Positions 46,693-60,230 of a stretch of DNA of 64,000 nucleotides are shown one piece after another; the first letter of the stretch is position 1, and the number at the start of each line of letters is the position of its first letter. The DNA comes from Uranotaenia lowii (lineage: Eukaryota > Arthropoda > Insecta > Diptera > Culicidae), in assembly GCF_029784155.1 (NCBI RefSeq), contig NC_073693.1, positions 27,750,002 through 27,814,001 on the forward strand. Direction: 5' to 3'. The notes under the pieces are model-generated. The model saw only the letters and a program-made list of their open reading frames with translations, was not told where the DNA came from and made no database searches. Both the position numbers and the translations under genes were made by a program.

Positions 46693-48066
46693 ATTCAACT
46701 AAGTAGGCTCACAACACGTATTAGAATTATTTCTAGTACATTTCTATGTAAATATTGAGAGTACAAAACAGTCAATAATTGCGTATTAAAATGTTGCTTT
46801 AGAGTGAATTTTTCGAATCATTTTCGAACTTTTTAAAGATTAAGTAAAAATTCATGATCTTTGAAAAAAGATTATTCAAAATTTAAAAAAAGGTAAAAAT
46901 TTTCAAGTGTATGTTTCATAGTATGAAATTTCAAGCTCTGAATATTTTGTCGTCATCAATTAAAATACATAAGATACATACAATGTTTCCTCATTAGTAA
47001 GTTTTGATCTATTGCCTTTAAAGAAAAATATGTTTTCAAAACAAAAAAAAATCAGAATGGGAAATCAAAGACGAACCTACTTAAAAAATTTAAAAAAATT
47101 AAAATTCAACAAACTTATTTGGAACTCAAAAACACTAAACAATAAAAAACAAAATATAAAGACGCGAAAGACTACTTCATTTGACATTTCGGTGGAATTT
47201 CTTTCAATAAAATCGTTTAACCATTTTAAAAACTTAATATTACAATTTAATTGATCATTCAAGGGAACAAAATTTTTCGTGCCTATGTTTTACTGATTGA
47301 TTTGGAATATTTTGAACTCGACTTGTTCGTCAGATTTTGTTTATCACTTCTATTTTTGTTGATATCGAGTTTATAATTTAAAAAATGATGCAGATTTTAG
47401 TGAAATCAATCATTGATAACCGATGAACTTACGAGCGTAGGGGAAAGTGGTCCTAAATTCGCAAAGCGGGTTAAATTTGCCTAGGGGCGTTTAACGAAAT
47501 GGCTGATAAGACAGCTGATCTAATCAATACATTTCGAGCGTGGCACGCTTTAAATAAAAAGCAGGACAGAATTTTATGATTTTACCAACTCAAAAATAAA
47601 AAATAAATCATACAAAGCTTTGATACCTTTTGATGTAATATTTTGACTTTTAAAAATAATACGTAAAGACGCTCAAAACAAAAACTTGGGAGGTTTTGGT
47701 TTATAATTCAAATGAACTTAAAAAGTAAAAAAGTTTAAGCCTCATCATGGTTGTAAAATGCCTCTATCCTAAAATTACAGGTTAAATAGAAAAAATATGA
47801 GATTTTAATCATTTATATAACGAATCTTAGCTCTAACTAACATCTTCATAAAGAATTTAAGATCTCAAAACAGATTTGACAAAGTTTTTCTTATGGATGA
47901 ACTACCTCCATAATATGGCAACCCTATCTTTTGGTTTGATCCATAACATTATAAAAGACATAGATTTTTATGAAATTTTAGCTTTGTAGTATGAAGGTTA
48001 TCAGTTTTTAGCATTTTCAATGAAATTATACGGGAAGTGTTCAAATTATACAAATCAGCCAAGTAA
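46693..48066. other. AT-rich DNA, no gene seen
   Basis: This continues the diverged duplicated block to about 47440 (TTTTAGTGAAATCAATCATT also occurs near 57112). Near 47445 a phrase GGGGAAAGTGGTCCTAAATT resembles a repeat start, but no partner end is found. Confidence 0.45.
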
Positions 48067-49600
48067 TCTATATATATAAAAAGCAATTATCTGTATGTTT
48101 GTTTGTTTGTTTGTTTGTTTGTTTGTTTGTTTGTCCTCTATAGACTCAGCCGTCTTAAGAGCTAGAGATCTGAAATTTGGCATGGATGCTCATTAGGACC
48201 AGGAATGATGAAAAATGTTTTTAGATTTTTGGACGACCCCTTCTGTAGGGGGTCGTCCATACAAGACAAATATTGTTTTCACGTTATTGACGTTATTTTC
48301 CGTCGGATTGTGATGAAATTTTGCACATGAGTGTTTTGAGAGACGAGCAATCGATTACAGTTACCAATTTTAGAGTTTGAGGTCGGCAAAAGGGGTCGTC
48401 CATATTCACTGATTAATGTTTTTGCGATATTGGCTTTATTTTACATTGGATTGTGATGAAAATTTGCACATGAGTGTTTTGAGAGACGAGCAATCGATTA
48501 CAGTTATCAAATTTAGGGTCAGGCGTCGGCCAAAGGGGTCGTCCATATTCACTGATTAATGTTTTTGCGATATTGGTGTTATTATACACTGGATTGTGAT
48601 GGAAATTTGGACATGAGTGTTTTGAAAGACGAGCAACCGATTTCAAGTTTTGAATTGCAGATCAGAAGTTGGCTGAAGGAGTCGTCCATACCCAACTTTA
48701 ATGTTTTTGCGATTTTAACGTTATTCTACATTGGATTGAGATTAAAATTTCCGCATAGGAGTTTTGAGGGACGCTCTTTTGCTTTCAGGTTTCAAATCTT
48801 GACTCAGGGGTCGGCAAAAGGGGTTATTATCTGTTCATTGTTTTTACGATATTCTCTTGATTGAGCATAGAATTGTAATGAAAATTGGCATATGGGAGTT
48901 TAACAGAAAAGATAATCGATTTCAGGTGTCAAGTTTTGAATCGTGGTCATAAAAAAGGCCATCCATGTTAGTTGCTCACTGTTTTCGCGATATTGTCGTG
49001 ATCATGCATCGGATTGAGATGAAAATGTTCAGATGAGGGTTATAAACTTTGAGCAATTGACTCCAGGTAGCATGTTCCGTGTCAAGGGTCGGCGAAAGGG
49101 GCGTCTATATTCACTGATCACTGTTTTCAAGTTCCTGACGTAATTTTACATATAATTTGAAAAGAAAAAATAACACAAAGAAGTTTTGAGGAACGTAAAA
49201 TTGGTTTCAATTATCGAATTTCGGGCCATGGGACAGAAAAAGAGGGTTTCATTAAAAGTTCAGTGTTTTGTGCAATAATTTTGTTGGAGGCAGTTAATTG
49301 ATATCAATTTAAGTGTGAAGGTCAAGCAAAAGAGTCGTGCACACAAACAAATAGTACATGTTTCTGCCATAATGTCTAGATTTTGCAACCGATCGAGAAG
49401 AAAACACTCTCACATAAATTTTAATAAAAAGCCAATCAACAGTTTAATTTGAATTTCAAGTAATAGTAATAGTAGCGACTTTAAACACTGTTGAATTTTT
49501 TCCCCAAAATTGTCGAAAGAATGTTTCGAATTCATTTTCTAAACTCTATTTGACGTAACAATGATTTAAAGCGAAACGAAGTTCGTACGGGATCAGCTAG
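48067..49600 (+). mobile_element. Helitron (non-autonomous), uninterrupted copy
   Basis: 5' end TCTATATATATAAAAAGC after an A and 3' end GGGATCAGCTAG before a T. A GTTT run lies about 27 bp from the 5' end, and the hairpin ACGAAGTTCGT sits shortly before the 3' end. Length is 1534 bp. It is clearly the same family as the Helitron at 18350-25014, sharing termini, microsatellite and 143-bp array. No Rep/helicase gene is present. Confidence 0.92.
48180..49300 (+). repeat. 143-bp tandem array in the second Helitron
   Basis: GTCGTCCATA recurs at 48252, 48395, 48538 and 48681, exactly 143 bp apart. Units after about 48820 are diverged but keep a GATATT..TGCATCGGATTGAGATG-like core. Confidence 0.9.
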
Positions 49601-49773
49601 TGTTTTTATAAACAACTTTTAGTTTACTCCGACGTTTCGGAGTTCATTGACACTATTATCAGGGATCAAAGTTGTCGTTTATCACTGGTTTTTAAGAAAC
49701 GACCTCTTTGATCCCTGATGACGGTGTCAATAAACACCGAAACGTCGGAATAAATTAAACGTCATTTATGAAA
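49601..49773. repeat. Imperfect palindrome abutting the Helitron 3' end
   Basis: CCGACGTTTCGG at 49629 and its complement ending at 49748 bound a hairpin whose arms also share CATTGACAC and ATCAGGGATCAAAG. Weaker pairing continues outward to TTTTTATAAA at 49602. The left arm begins directly at the Helitron insertion point. Confidence 0.8.
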
Positions 49774-49989
49774 ACAAAATTGGAATAATTCACCGTTATT
49801 TGAACACTAAAACATACAGACGAAATTTTCATAATCAACATTATACGGAAATATTGCAAGAAAATTATAAATTTTGGTTAAAACATAAATATGCGGCATT
49901 CGGCATTTTAGACAACAGTTACAATTAAATCATTTTCTCGAAAAGATTTCAACATACAATTTGCTCCAATGTATAGAAAACAGATGCTT

Positions 49990-50620
49990 GTCCATTAGGG
50001 TGTCCCAAAATTGCATAATGTCTGGGAATCTGGGGGTTCACCCTCCAAATGGTTGATTAGGATGTGGAAAACAAACTTTTGTATGGGGCCGATTACAAAA
50101 ATCAGGTTTTGAGGTTCCGCGAAGGCGACCTTTGAAAAAAGTCCACTTAAAACAAATATTTTAAATATATCCTGGGTCCAACAATTTTCACAAAACTTAT
50201 AAATTTTATTTTTTTCAATTTTGTTTGGGTTTAATTCTACACGTCAAAAATGAAAAATGAATCAAATTTGTGTCATGAAAAGATGCGGATCTTTGTACAC
50301 TTAAACTTTGCTGAACAAAGCATGTTGTTTGTACCATCGTGTGAAGAGCTATTCAGGGTTTAATCCTTGATAAAAAAAAATCACGATTTAGGAAATTTTA
50401 TATTTAATTAATCAAATATGTCCTAATAAATACCCACTTGAAAATCAAAACCCTTGCGAAAAAAGACTTGGATGATTCAAGGGAATCATCAGAAGACCAT
50501 ATGCCAAATTTGAGCTGAATTTGACAACGGGAAGGGGTTGCACTGAATCTCAAGTATGAAAGGGATTCTGAGATATTGTGTTATGAAGAAGCATAAAATA
50601 CTGGTTTTCCATCAAATATT
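49990..50620 (+). repeat. Dispersed repeat beginning AGGGTGTCCCAAAATTGC
   Basis: The later part matches the repeat at 33691-34150 in order. The first part (GGGGTTCACCCTCC, CTTTTGTATGGGGCCGATTA) has no second copy in the window. Ends are undefined. Confidence 0.5.
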
Positions 50621-51360
50621 TTTTTTCTTCACCAATCGATTGCCTAATTGTGTTAATTTTATTAAAAATTTAGTTAAGACCAACATTTCTCCTGAAGACT
50701 TTAACTCAGTTGGACTTAAAACAAAAAAGTTATGGCGGTTCAAAGATTGTATTTTGGTGACAAAATGTCCTGTAAAACGCAATGAGTAAAATGTACTAAT
50801 TAGTTAATAATTTTGTTAAAAACTTTATTTATTTTATTTTAAAGGTTTATCCACCAACTACAACGTTGATATAGAGTCGCTAAAGACACAAAAGTTTAAC
50901 TAAATAAAAAAATCGACAAAGACGTTGGAACCTTCCCAAACCAAGTCCATTTCCATATATTTATGTTTAATCGGATAATGTTATGCACGGAAATCATTAG
51001 AAGAGCTGAGGTTTATCTGTAGTTTTATGCAAACATTTTTTTTCGTTGTTTTAAATAAAATTTTAAATTCATATTTTTTTGTCTTTACTAGAGAGACTTG
51101 CAGCCTTTGGCTGGTTCGTCTTTATTAAATTCATATTCATCATACGGTTATATTATTGAGTAGCTATCTGGGAAAATTTATCAGGTTGGTTTCTCAATTC
51201 TATTGGATGTTTCCAAAGGGTGCGAAATTTTCTTTCCCCTGAAGATGAATGGTATGGAAGTGTTTTAAAAATATACCTGAACTGAAATATTGTTGGTTAT
51301 TCCTTTAAAAAAATATTCATAGTAAAAGTATATAAAGTCGTTGTTCTGTATTGTCCAGCT
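50621..51360. other. AT-rich DNA, no gene seen
   Basis: Short frames only, no repeat boundary. Confidence 0.5.
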
Positions 51361-52080
51361 AATATTGAAAACAGCTATTCCATGTAGCATGTGGAAATGA
51401 TCTCAAATCCCCATTCCGGATGGCGAATTGCCACCATCATCATCGGGAATAATTGATATCGACCGCAACAAAATGCACTCATTCTACGGCAGGCAACAGC
51501 CTCATCATCGCCATCATCACTTCGGCCTCATTGGCGCTAGGAATTCGACACCCCAAGTCATTCTGGTGACATTGCTGCCACACCGCAAACAACAATAATA
51601 ACAACATCAACATTCGAATCAACAACAACAACACCAAAAATAAAACAAGAGCAATCGAATTGGAATCCTGGAAAAACATTCCCATTTAACCCATTACACC
51701 TTGCGATGTCGTGCCAATACACTGCACGCTGCTTTTCCTGAGTTGAGTGTGGTCGTGAGAATTTTCCTTTCTCGTGCCACTTGGCGCCATTCCTGCTGCT
51801 GCTTTTTCCAACTGCTGATGATGTGTTGGAATGTGAGTGAGCAAACGTTTGCCAGGATGCACTGAGAGCTCTCTCAGTCGACCGTGGGAAAGTGCATAAA
51901 TACCTTGCTGAAGAAACTGTGCAGAGCAACGATTTAGCCAGTTTCTCTCATGCTCTCGGCTACCCATTTTTCGGATTATCCGGGTTTTCCATGTGGAGCT
52001 GCTTTTCATTCACAGCTGCTGGGAGTTGTTTTTCTCGCACACAAACAAAGCGGTGCTTTGAGTTGTTGAGGTTTTAGCAG
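51361..52080. other. GC-richer non-repetitive island, possible regulatory or 5' leader DNA
   Basis: Contains CAT/ACC and CAA trinucleotide runs (CCACCATCATCATCGGG, ATCAACAACAACAACACC), a GAGA-type GAGAGCTCTCTC near 51865 and a TATA-like GCATAAATACC at about 51893. A 41-codon frame from the ATG at 51473 (MHSFYGRQQPHHRHHHFG) is open but has no known domain. Complexity and base composition differ from the AT-rich surroundings. A promoter, an enhancer or a small exon are all possible. Confidence 0.35.
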
Positions 52081-55000
52081 TGTTCCAAGATAGATTGGAA
52101 CATGAGTACTCTAATAAATATAAAAACAAAAAAAATTAAAAATTTCGGAAATATGCTTTTATATTCTTATGATAGGGAGGAAATGGATGTACGAAAAAAA
52201 ATATGATCAAATTTAAAAACTGACCATATACATTTTGTATATTAGCCCAAAAAACTGACCAGTGCAAAATTTCAGCTCAATCGGACTTGAATCAGTGGTG
52301 TTTCAAAGCGCTCAAAGTTTTGGTTTTTTGACCTTCAAAAATTACCAAATCAAATATTGAAATGCTTTATTTTAAAAAATTAATGAATTTATTCAAATTG
52401 CACCAAAAGTACTTTAAGGTACCAATTCTCACGCATATTCTGTTTGCATTTTCCCTGGAGTCACCATAATATTCCTGAATTTGTATTACATTTCTACAAA
52501 TAAGCAAGCCCTTATAAAGGCTAAGGCAAAATCTTTTTATATTTATTTTTTTTTAAACAAATTTCTGCCTTCCGGAAACTTGACATTATATCGATCACAA
52601 ATCTATAAAAAAAATGAAAAATATTTTCTTTTTAAAAATTTATAGGTAGGGGACACCCTTTCAAAATAATTTTTTGGGAAATAGAAATATTTGGTGAGGA
52701 TTTCTTCGTAAAAATTTAAAATTTCTTTAAATAAGGTTAATAAATTGAAATTTTCAGTAGATTTTTGTTTTCGAATACAAACGTAAAGTGATCAAAATTA
52801 CGGTGTTCCTCTAACTTTAGACATCCGGAAAATAAGTCACCTCACTGGATCACACTCTCATTCTAACTTGAACGTTTAAATTACAGTTGTTTGCTTTCCA
52901 ACACAAAAATGGTGCTAATTTTAAAGTTATTAACATTTCAGTGCGGCATATGTAACTGTTTTTTTCGCGTGTAAGCCTGCGTTTTGTAAAATTTTTGCGC
53001 GTAAAACTGTCACTATCTTTGGAATTATGAAAAAAAAAAAATGTTTTCCACAAACCCCTTCACTTCATTCTTGCTTAAAATTTCAACTGTAATCGAGTAC
53101 TCTTACGTTGACATTCCTTCTAATTTTAGTAGTAAATAGTCCAAATTTGGACTAGAAATTTCAAAAACAACCCCAAGGGTTCTCGACCTGGAAATATTGT
53201 TAATTCTTTTTTAAAGGATTTTAATTCCACAGGTGACATTCGTGCCTTCTATTTTGTAAATGAAAATACCATGCTTGTAATTTTTTTTTTTCAGAACACC
53301 GAATCTGTCTTTGGTTGCAAAAATAGTTTATATAAAGATTCCCAACTCTTATAAAAACCGGGAGACAAAAAAAATAAGCGCCACCATCAAATATGACGGC
53401 AGAAATGCAACTAAAACACAGTGAACACTGTTAGCAGAGAAAACTCATGTAAAGCAGTTTTTTTCACACGGTTTTTTTCACACGGTGAGACACATGTACT
53501 CAATTCAGAGTTTTTAAGCACAGTAATCAAAAACCTCATTAACAATAACTAATTTTAGCACTCAAAAATCTTTAGTGTCAGAAATGAGGGTGTGGATTAT
53601 TTCATGCGCAGCGCACAAAAAGGAACTGCACACTTTAGATCTGTGGATTGTGACATTTGTGCCACATTTCAAATTTAAATTATTATTTTTTTTATTTTTT
53701 TACACGCTAACCGCTTTTTGTGACTGCAAAAGATTGCACAAAATCCAAATTTCCAAAAAAATTAATATCAGCGTGATGGTTTCACTTTGAGGAACACTGC
53801 AAAATTAATAATAAAATAATATTCTTCAAAATTTAACTCGACACTTCAGGTAAATTAAATTGTTCCTTACAGTCCTTTTAGCTGAACTTCTCTGTGGCTA
53901 AATTTAGTTCTAAATTTAAGTTCAACGTTTTGAACTGCTATGTACAAAATTAACAGAGTAAATAAAGGTCGCGGTACACCTCAGGTGAAAATGAAAAATC
54001 TTCTCTAGCCAGATACTGAAAATAGTTGAAAGATGAATTTTGAACTGGTCTCAAAATTTAAAACCAAATAAGATGTTTTAAATTCGATTCCCCTGATTTT
54101 ACCGTGGAAAAGTTATCACATTGAGGGAATAAAAAAGAAAACTTAAAAAGTTTTAAACACTGAGACTAACTTTAAATTCAACTTTTCACTATGTTCTTAA
54201 ATTATAAATTGTTAAATGTTCTTAAATTATAAATTTCTTTTAACACTTTTTTTTATTCATTGTTGAGATAAATAATCAAATTAAAAACATTGTGAACGTT
54301 AATTGTTTCATCATTATACTAACTGATTAAGCTTAAATTTTTTTCTCAATCGATGAATCTGAATGCGGTTAGCTCAATTTTACAGAGTCAGTAGTATTTG
54401 ATTCTGCAAAATTTAATGAAATTACGTCAGAGCGCATTTTTAATAATTATAAATTGATTGATAAAATATCAGCGTGCATCATGATCTGCACGCTTCGATC
54501 AATAAACACAATTTGTGAGAAATGTTGACCTTTTCCGTCAGTAGGTGGTGCTGATGTTTGTAGAAAGAATGTCTTTTGGAATTTATATGAAAAATGTCAG
54601 GAGCTGGGTATCTTTATATCTACTATCTTTGTTGGTTGCGTGTGGAACTCATTTTGGAAGACGGATCAAGGTGTAAAATACCCCACATTGAATAAAAATC
54701 ATACGAAATACTTACAATATGAGCATTTTACTCATTGCAAATCGTCAGAAAAGCATCTTAAAGACTATATTTAAAGTTAGACTAAACTAAATTAATTATA
54801 CACTGGCATAAAATCATTTCAGAAAATGTCAGTTTTGCCCCATCCTAATCTCATGAAGAGATAATATCATTTTTTGAAGATTTTTATGGTTTTACTTCAT
54901 CCACATAATTTCAATCACCTGAAAAACATTTTCCCTGTTTTTTTTCCCCACACGAATCATTCCCTAGAAAATTTTTCGCCAGAATGAACCATTCTCCAGA

Positions 55001-56189
55001 AAATTTTTCACCAATAAGTTTATTCTATGTTTTGATAGTGGTTATCTTTATTTACAATTTTGCTGAAAAAATTGAAGAAAAATTCGAAAGGTTTGGACTA
55101 TTTCAAAAATATATTGTATTCAAAACATTAGAAGTTTTTTCATTTTTGATAAAAACTAGCATGAATGCAAAAAACTACTTTTTGATGACATCGGAAAAAA
55201 ACCTCTGGAAAGTTCATTAGTTCTCATGTGGACTTTAAAACTACCGTAGAATGGATTTGTTTCCTCTGAATGATTTTAAAATGTTTCCCAGTGTTAAATA
55301 TCACGACATGATTTGATTTTGTTACACGGGCAAATTGTTGAGTCATGCAAAAGAATTTTTTTGTTCACGTAAATTTTTAATTTGATATTAAAATATCTTT
55401 ATTCTCAACACTTTAAGGACCGCAATCAAATCTAAGTCGAGGAACACCGAAATTTGGCATTTGGTATCTCAGAAACCGCTCTGGACAAAATTTAACTTAA
55501 TTAGTACCTTTCCCGATCAGGAGAGCATATCCAAATGGCTACTCAAACCCATCTCAATGGAATATTATTATACCTAGTTTACATAATACAAAAAGCGACG
55601 AGCAAAAGAGCAAGATATTTCGTATTTGGTCCGTAATGTGTTAAAGGTTAGCCTTCTATCAATAACGTCTTCAGTTTAAATTGAAAAATTATTGTAGCGA
55701 TGATATAAACAAAAAGCAAAAAAAAAATACAATTTTATAAATGGTTTTTTTTAAGTTGAAATATGGTTATGCAAAGAGAATGACGGTGGATTCAAATATT
55801 GGTAATCTGAACTCTTGATCATCACAAATGGTGTTTAAAAATGTATGAGTGTTTACAGAAATGTCAGAAAATTGGCGGTATTTAGTCTTAAATCACTCGT
55901 AGCCTAAGTCATTTCAATCTACGACACTATATGACGTTTACGATTTGAAACTTGTTTTTAATTGTCAGTATCGATTTGCATTTTTTTAAACCTTATGTAT
56001 TGAAACTGAAATCTTGATACACAAAAACCGGCCCCGTCCTTAAAATGGTTTTTTTTATTTAGAAGTGTATCAAGTCTATCCATTATTTAATTACTAATGA
56101 CTTTTATGATAAAACAAAAGTTGTTTATATCATTACAAATTTGATTTCGAATCGAAAACGTTCACTGAAGAAAGTAGTAAGTTGCTATC
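52081..56189. other. AT-rich DNA with one copy of a duplicated block
   Basis: About 52370-52950 matches 57820-58480 in order (TGCACCAAAAGTACTTTAAGG, CTGGAGTCACCATAAT, CACTGGATCACACTCTCATT, GCTTTCCAACACAA, AGTTATTAACATT). The rest shows no gene or boundary. Confidence 0.5.
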
Positions 56190-58490
56190 GAAATTCAAAT
56201 TTAGCTAAAAATAATAACAATACCAAATTACAAAATAAAGTAGAAAATTGATTTCTGACATCATTTTCTTACTGATTATTTTCACACGAACTAAAAAAAA
56301 TATTAAATTTTAGTGATAAAATGAATCAATATTTTGAAACAAATCAGAATGAAAGTTTTAAATCATTGATGTTTTCGGTCAATCATCGAATTTTTTTCAA
56401 AGTGATGTCCCTTACTCTGAGCTAGAAATTTACTTCAAAATAATTTCTCAGCAGTCTAGTTTTCAAACTTGAAATATGTAAATATTTCCAAAACACAGAT
56501 TTGAAAACAAATTTTAATTCGAATAATTTCCAATAAATAAATGTCAGATCAGGAAAAAAATAAACCATGATTGATTGTTAGGAAAATAATAATAATTGAT
56601 ATTTATTACTCATCTTAATTTACATTTCTTTTCTTCATTTTCAATTCAAGCGTTGATGTATTTTGAATATGAAAAAAAAATCTCGCGATTTTAAATGTGA
56701 ATTTTTGGCTAGGAAAAAATTAAAGGTTTAAATATGTTTTGAAACACAAAAATTCATAATCGCAAAACATAGACAAACTTTTAAAAATATTTATAAAAAT
56801 TTCAATAGCTTGACTTTGAAATTCGGTAAATTTATTTAAAAATTGGAAAAAAAAACTGTACTATGAAATTCGATAAACTCATTTGAAAATTGAATCAAAA
56901 TATTAAGATTAAAAAGATAAGTTTAAAATGGATTTTTTTTTAATAATAACGTTTTACCATTTTTAAACTCATTTAAGAAATTTAATTGATAACTCAAGGA
57001 AGAAGCATTTTGGTGCTTATATTTTAATGATTAATTTGGTAGATTTTAGCGCCCTGAACTCGGATCTTTTGTTAAATTTGAACTATCGCATTTTGTTTAA
57101 AAATGTGTCAGTTTTTAGTGAAATCAATCATTGATAACTGATTAACTATTAAACCTACATTCGAGGAAATATCTGGTTTTGGTTTCTTTTATAATATTTT
57201 GACAATGATGCATGATTTTAAAAAGTAAAATTTGACAGTTTTTGAAAATTTGAAAATATATCATTACAAGTATTTTTGACATTGCTGCATAAAGATTTAA
57301 AATATTGGTTCAAACTTCTTTTAAAATTCGTTCAATGAGAAAAATAAACAAATAAAAAACTACTATAACTTTTTTCGCAGAATTCTAAATCACTTAAAGT
57401 CTTGAAGAAAATTGTTTAATCATTTAAAACTTTTATATCGAAATTGTTTGTTTTCAAGTTTTGTTAAAAAAAAGTCCAGAACTTCCTTAAAAGATTTTAA
57501 CCTATTTGGAAAAGTTATTTCAATAACAGCTGATCACTGATAGAATGATTGCCTATTTAGATTCAGGGCACTCAAGTTAGACAAAAATACTTTTTTTAAT
57601 TCATTTACCTTGAAAAAATGTAGATGTAATTAAGAATGTAATTAAGCCTGAAATTGGTATAAAATTAGTATTCGATAAATTAATTTTAAAATTAAAATGG
57701 TTCGTTTCAAACTTTGTTCTAGTTTAGTTACAATTCTTAATGAAAACCTATTCTAAAGACTCTCCAATTGAACATGGATCAATGTTGACTCAAATTACAA
57801 ATATGAAAGCTTTATTAAATAAAACTATTGAACTTCTGCAAATTGCACCGAAAATGCTTCAAGGTACCACTACTAACGCTATGTTTGTATTTTCTCTGGA
57901 GCCACCATAATGATGCTGTTAACAGCTTTAGAATAATTCGGCTTTTTGGTAACAGTTTTTTTATTCAAATAAATTCTAAATAGTGGTTATTGATTGAAAT
58001 AACTTTTCTACTAAATTGTATTCCGAAATTTGTTTTGAATCTCTACAACTTGGTTGCACAGTGGAACAGGCGCTTCAGAAGGCTAGGACAAATCCTTTTT
58101 TTTATTAAATTTTATTTATATTTTTTTGTCTTCCCGAAACTTAACATTATACCGATCACAAATATAAAAAACAGTTGTTTTTACAGTTTTATAGATTATT
58201 TTATTTACATAGTATTCCGTTCATTTCTATAGATAAGAGAATCAAAATATTTTTTCAACACCCAATATAAAATATTCTCAGGTAAATGCTGTGGAAGCCA
58301 TCGTAAAAATGATTAAAAAACACGATTTTCCACTATCTTCAGACGCCTGGAAAATGATCTACCCCACTGGATCACACTCTCATTTTTATCTGAAAGTATT
58401 AATTACTGTCTTAGCTTTCCAACACAACAAAATGTTGCCAAATCAAAAGTTATTAACATTTATGAGAGAAATTTTTTTTTCGTACTTTTT
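56190..58490. repeat. Second copies (A' and B') of the diverged duplicated segment
   Basis: About 56190-57180 corresponds to 45900-47440 and about 57820-58480 to 52370-52950, both in the same orientation and order. Divergence is high and many small indels are present. No gene. Confidence 0.6.
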
Positions 58491-58729
58491 AGATTGCGTT
58501 TGGTAATGATTTTTCACAATCTTCTTTTGTCTATACAGCTTATCCTTTTTTTGTACTATGTGTTGTAGGTAAAAACGCTTTATTAAGTTTTTTTTTCAAA
58601 CATAAATATTTTTGGATTTCTTCGTACAGTAAATATTTACTGTAAGTATTGATGGTTTTCTGCTTAATGTAAAAAATAAGTGATTTGTATCAACTCATCT
58701 GCTAAAATCCCTGTGAATAAACTTTTTTA

Positions 58730-60230
58730 AACTAAGAAATATAGATAATCAAAGTTGCTTTCCTTGTTGGCACCCTGATTTGAAAGTGTTCTCTTAGACT
58801 AAGAAATTGTGCCATTTCCTCCCCATCGATGATTGGTGGTAGGTTGGGAAAAACTGTCATCATCAATCGATGACTCAGACATGACGATGATGATGGTTTT
58901 CCTACTTCGAGAGCCAGGATGGATGAGATTTTATCCAAGAGTATCCAACCGCTCGCACGCACAGCTGATTCTCATCTCTCACCGCAGCATCCCGGTTTGG
59001 GAAAGCGAAAGATCCTAGTGAACAAGTGCTGCCACTTTGGGTGAAATTTGTACGCTAAAAACAGAAAAAAAGTGTTTTGGAGTGGTTGGGATAACACCTT
59101 TTTGGCAGAACGCGAGAGAAAGAGAGCGGGTTGATGGGAAAGTCGTGCGGTCTCGAGAAGCCTGCGGGATAGCTGCTTGCACTCGAACCTGAGATGATAT
59201 TACTGGGGGATGCTGCTGTCGGATGCTGAATGCTGATGCCAGTTGTAGCCCTCTCAGCTGGTGCTCGATTTCGATCTGGATTCCGTTCTGTAGTGCAGTG
59301 GACTTCGGTCGTTGAGGGACATTTGTACCTTGTGTGGCGTAGAACGAAACATCCTTGGAAGGGTGTCGCGAATCCCAGTGTCGCGTCTCGCCGTCTCGCG
59401 TTTAAGCGACCCAGATTAGTGTGCTGTCGTTCAATAAACTGTGCTAGAATCAATTAGTAGTTCTCGGTATTACGCGAGTGACAATCGATCGATGACCCCT
59501 CGAGTGGTCCCGGTGCATCATAAAATCGACCGCAATCCGAACCGCCCTCGTCGTCGGATTTCTTTTAGAAAACGGATAATCTGCACAAACATAACCGCCA
59601 ATACAGCTCAAAGGAATATGTAGCAGAACGAATCGAAGAAGAGCGAAGCAGCGAATGCCCAAAAATAATATAACCACCAACAACCCCGACAAAGTGACGT
59701 CAGGATTCTCCCCCCCTCTCTCTGCCGTTTTCGTTTTTCTTCATCGAATTTTGAGAATCGGTGTATGTGTGCACGTGTAAGTGTGTTCGGGTGTTTGGGT
59801 CAGAGCTGAACCTAGTCGAGCTGCTTCAATGAAAAGAAAACTAACAAAAGAAGAAGACGAGGCAAAGCAAGCAAACGTGGAAAAAATATGTGACTGTGCG
59901 AATGGTCCCCCATTTTTTATCTCAATTGATATGGGGAGCAAGCTTCATGCCGTGCCGCACGCTAGCTTGAGGAATGCAATGTGCTAAGCTTCGATGCTTT
60001 AAGGATAAAAAGTGTGAACTACTATAGATACAAGGGGAGAGAATACACCGTAAGAAAACCGATGAAAAACAAGCAAGTGATTACAGATCATGGAACAACG
60101 TCTTCTGGTGTCATGTCGTGTCGTTTCAGTGCACAACCGTAAAATTTCCGAAGTTATTGGCGTAGAATTTTAGTGTCGGGTTTAATGGACCACTGTATCT
60201 TCTAGTTTCGAGAGTGGTGATATGATTGGA
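58730..60230 (+). other. GC-richer island, candidate promoter/5' leader
   Basis: A repeat-free stretch of higher GC with CpG-rich text (CGTCTCGCCGTCTCGCG near 59385), GA-rich runs (CGAGAGAAAGAGAGCGGG) and phrases such as CAAAGTGACGTCAGG (a CRE-like site near 59690). Frames of 60-130 codons on both strands lack domains. It resembles the leader-like region at 31.1-32.4 kb. A first exon or cis-regulatory module is likely, with strand uncertain. Confidence 0.35.

Noticed and set aside
59055..59453. 132-codon minus-strand frame
   Set aside because: No domain and the frame crosses CpG-rich leader-like sequence. Not supported as a gene.
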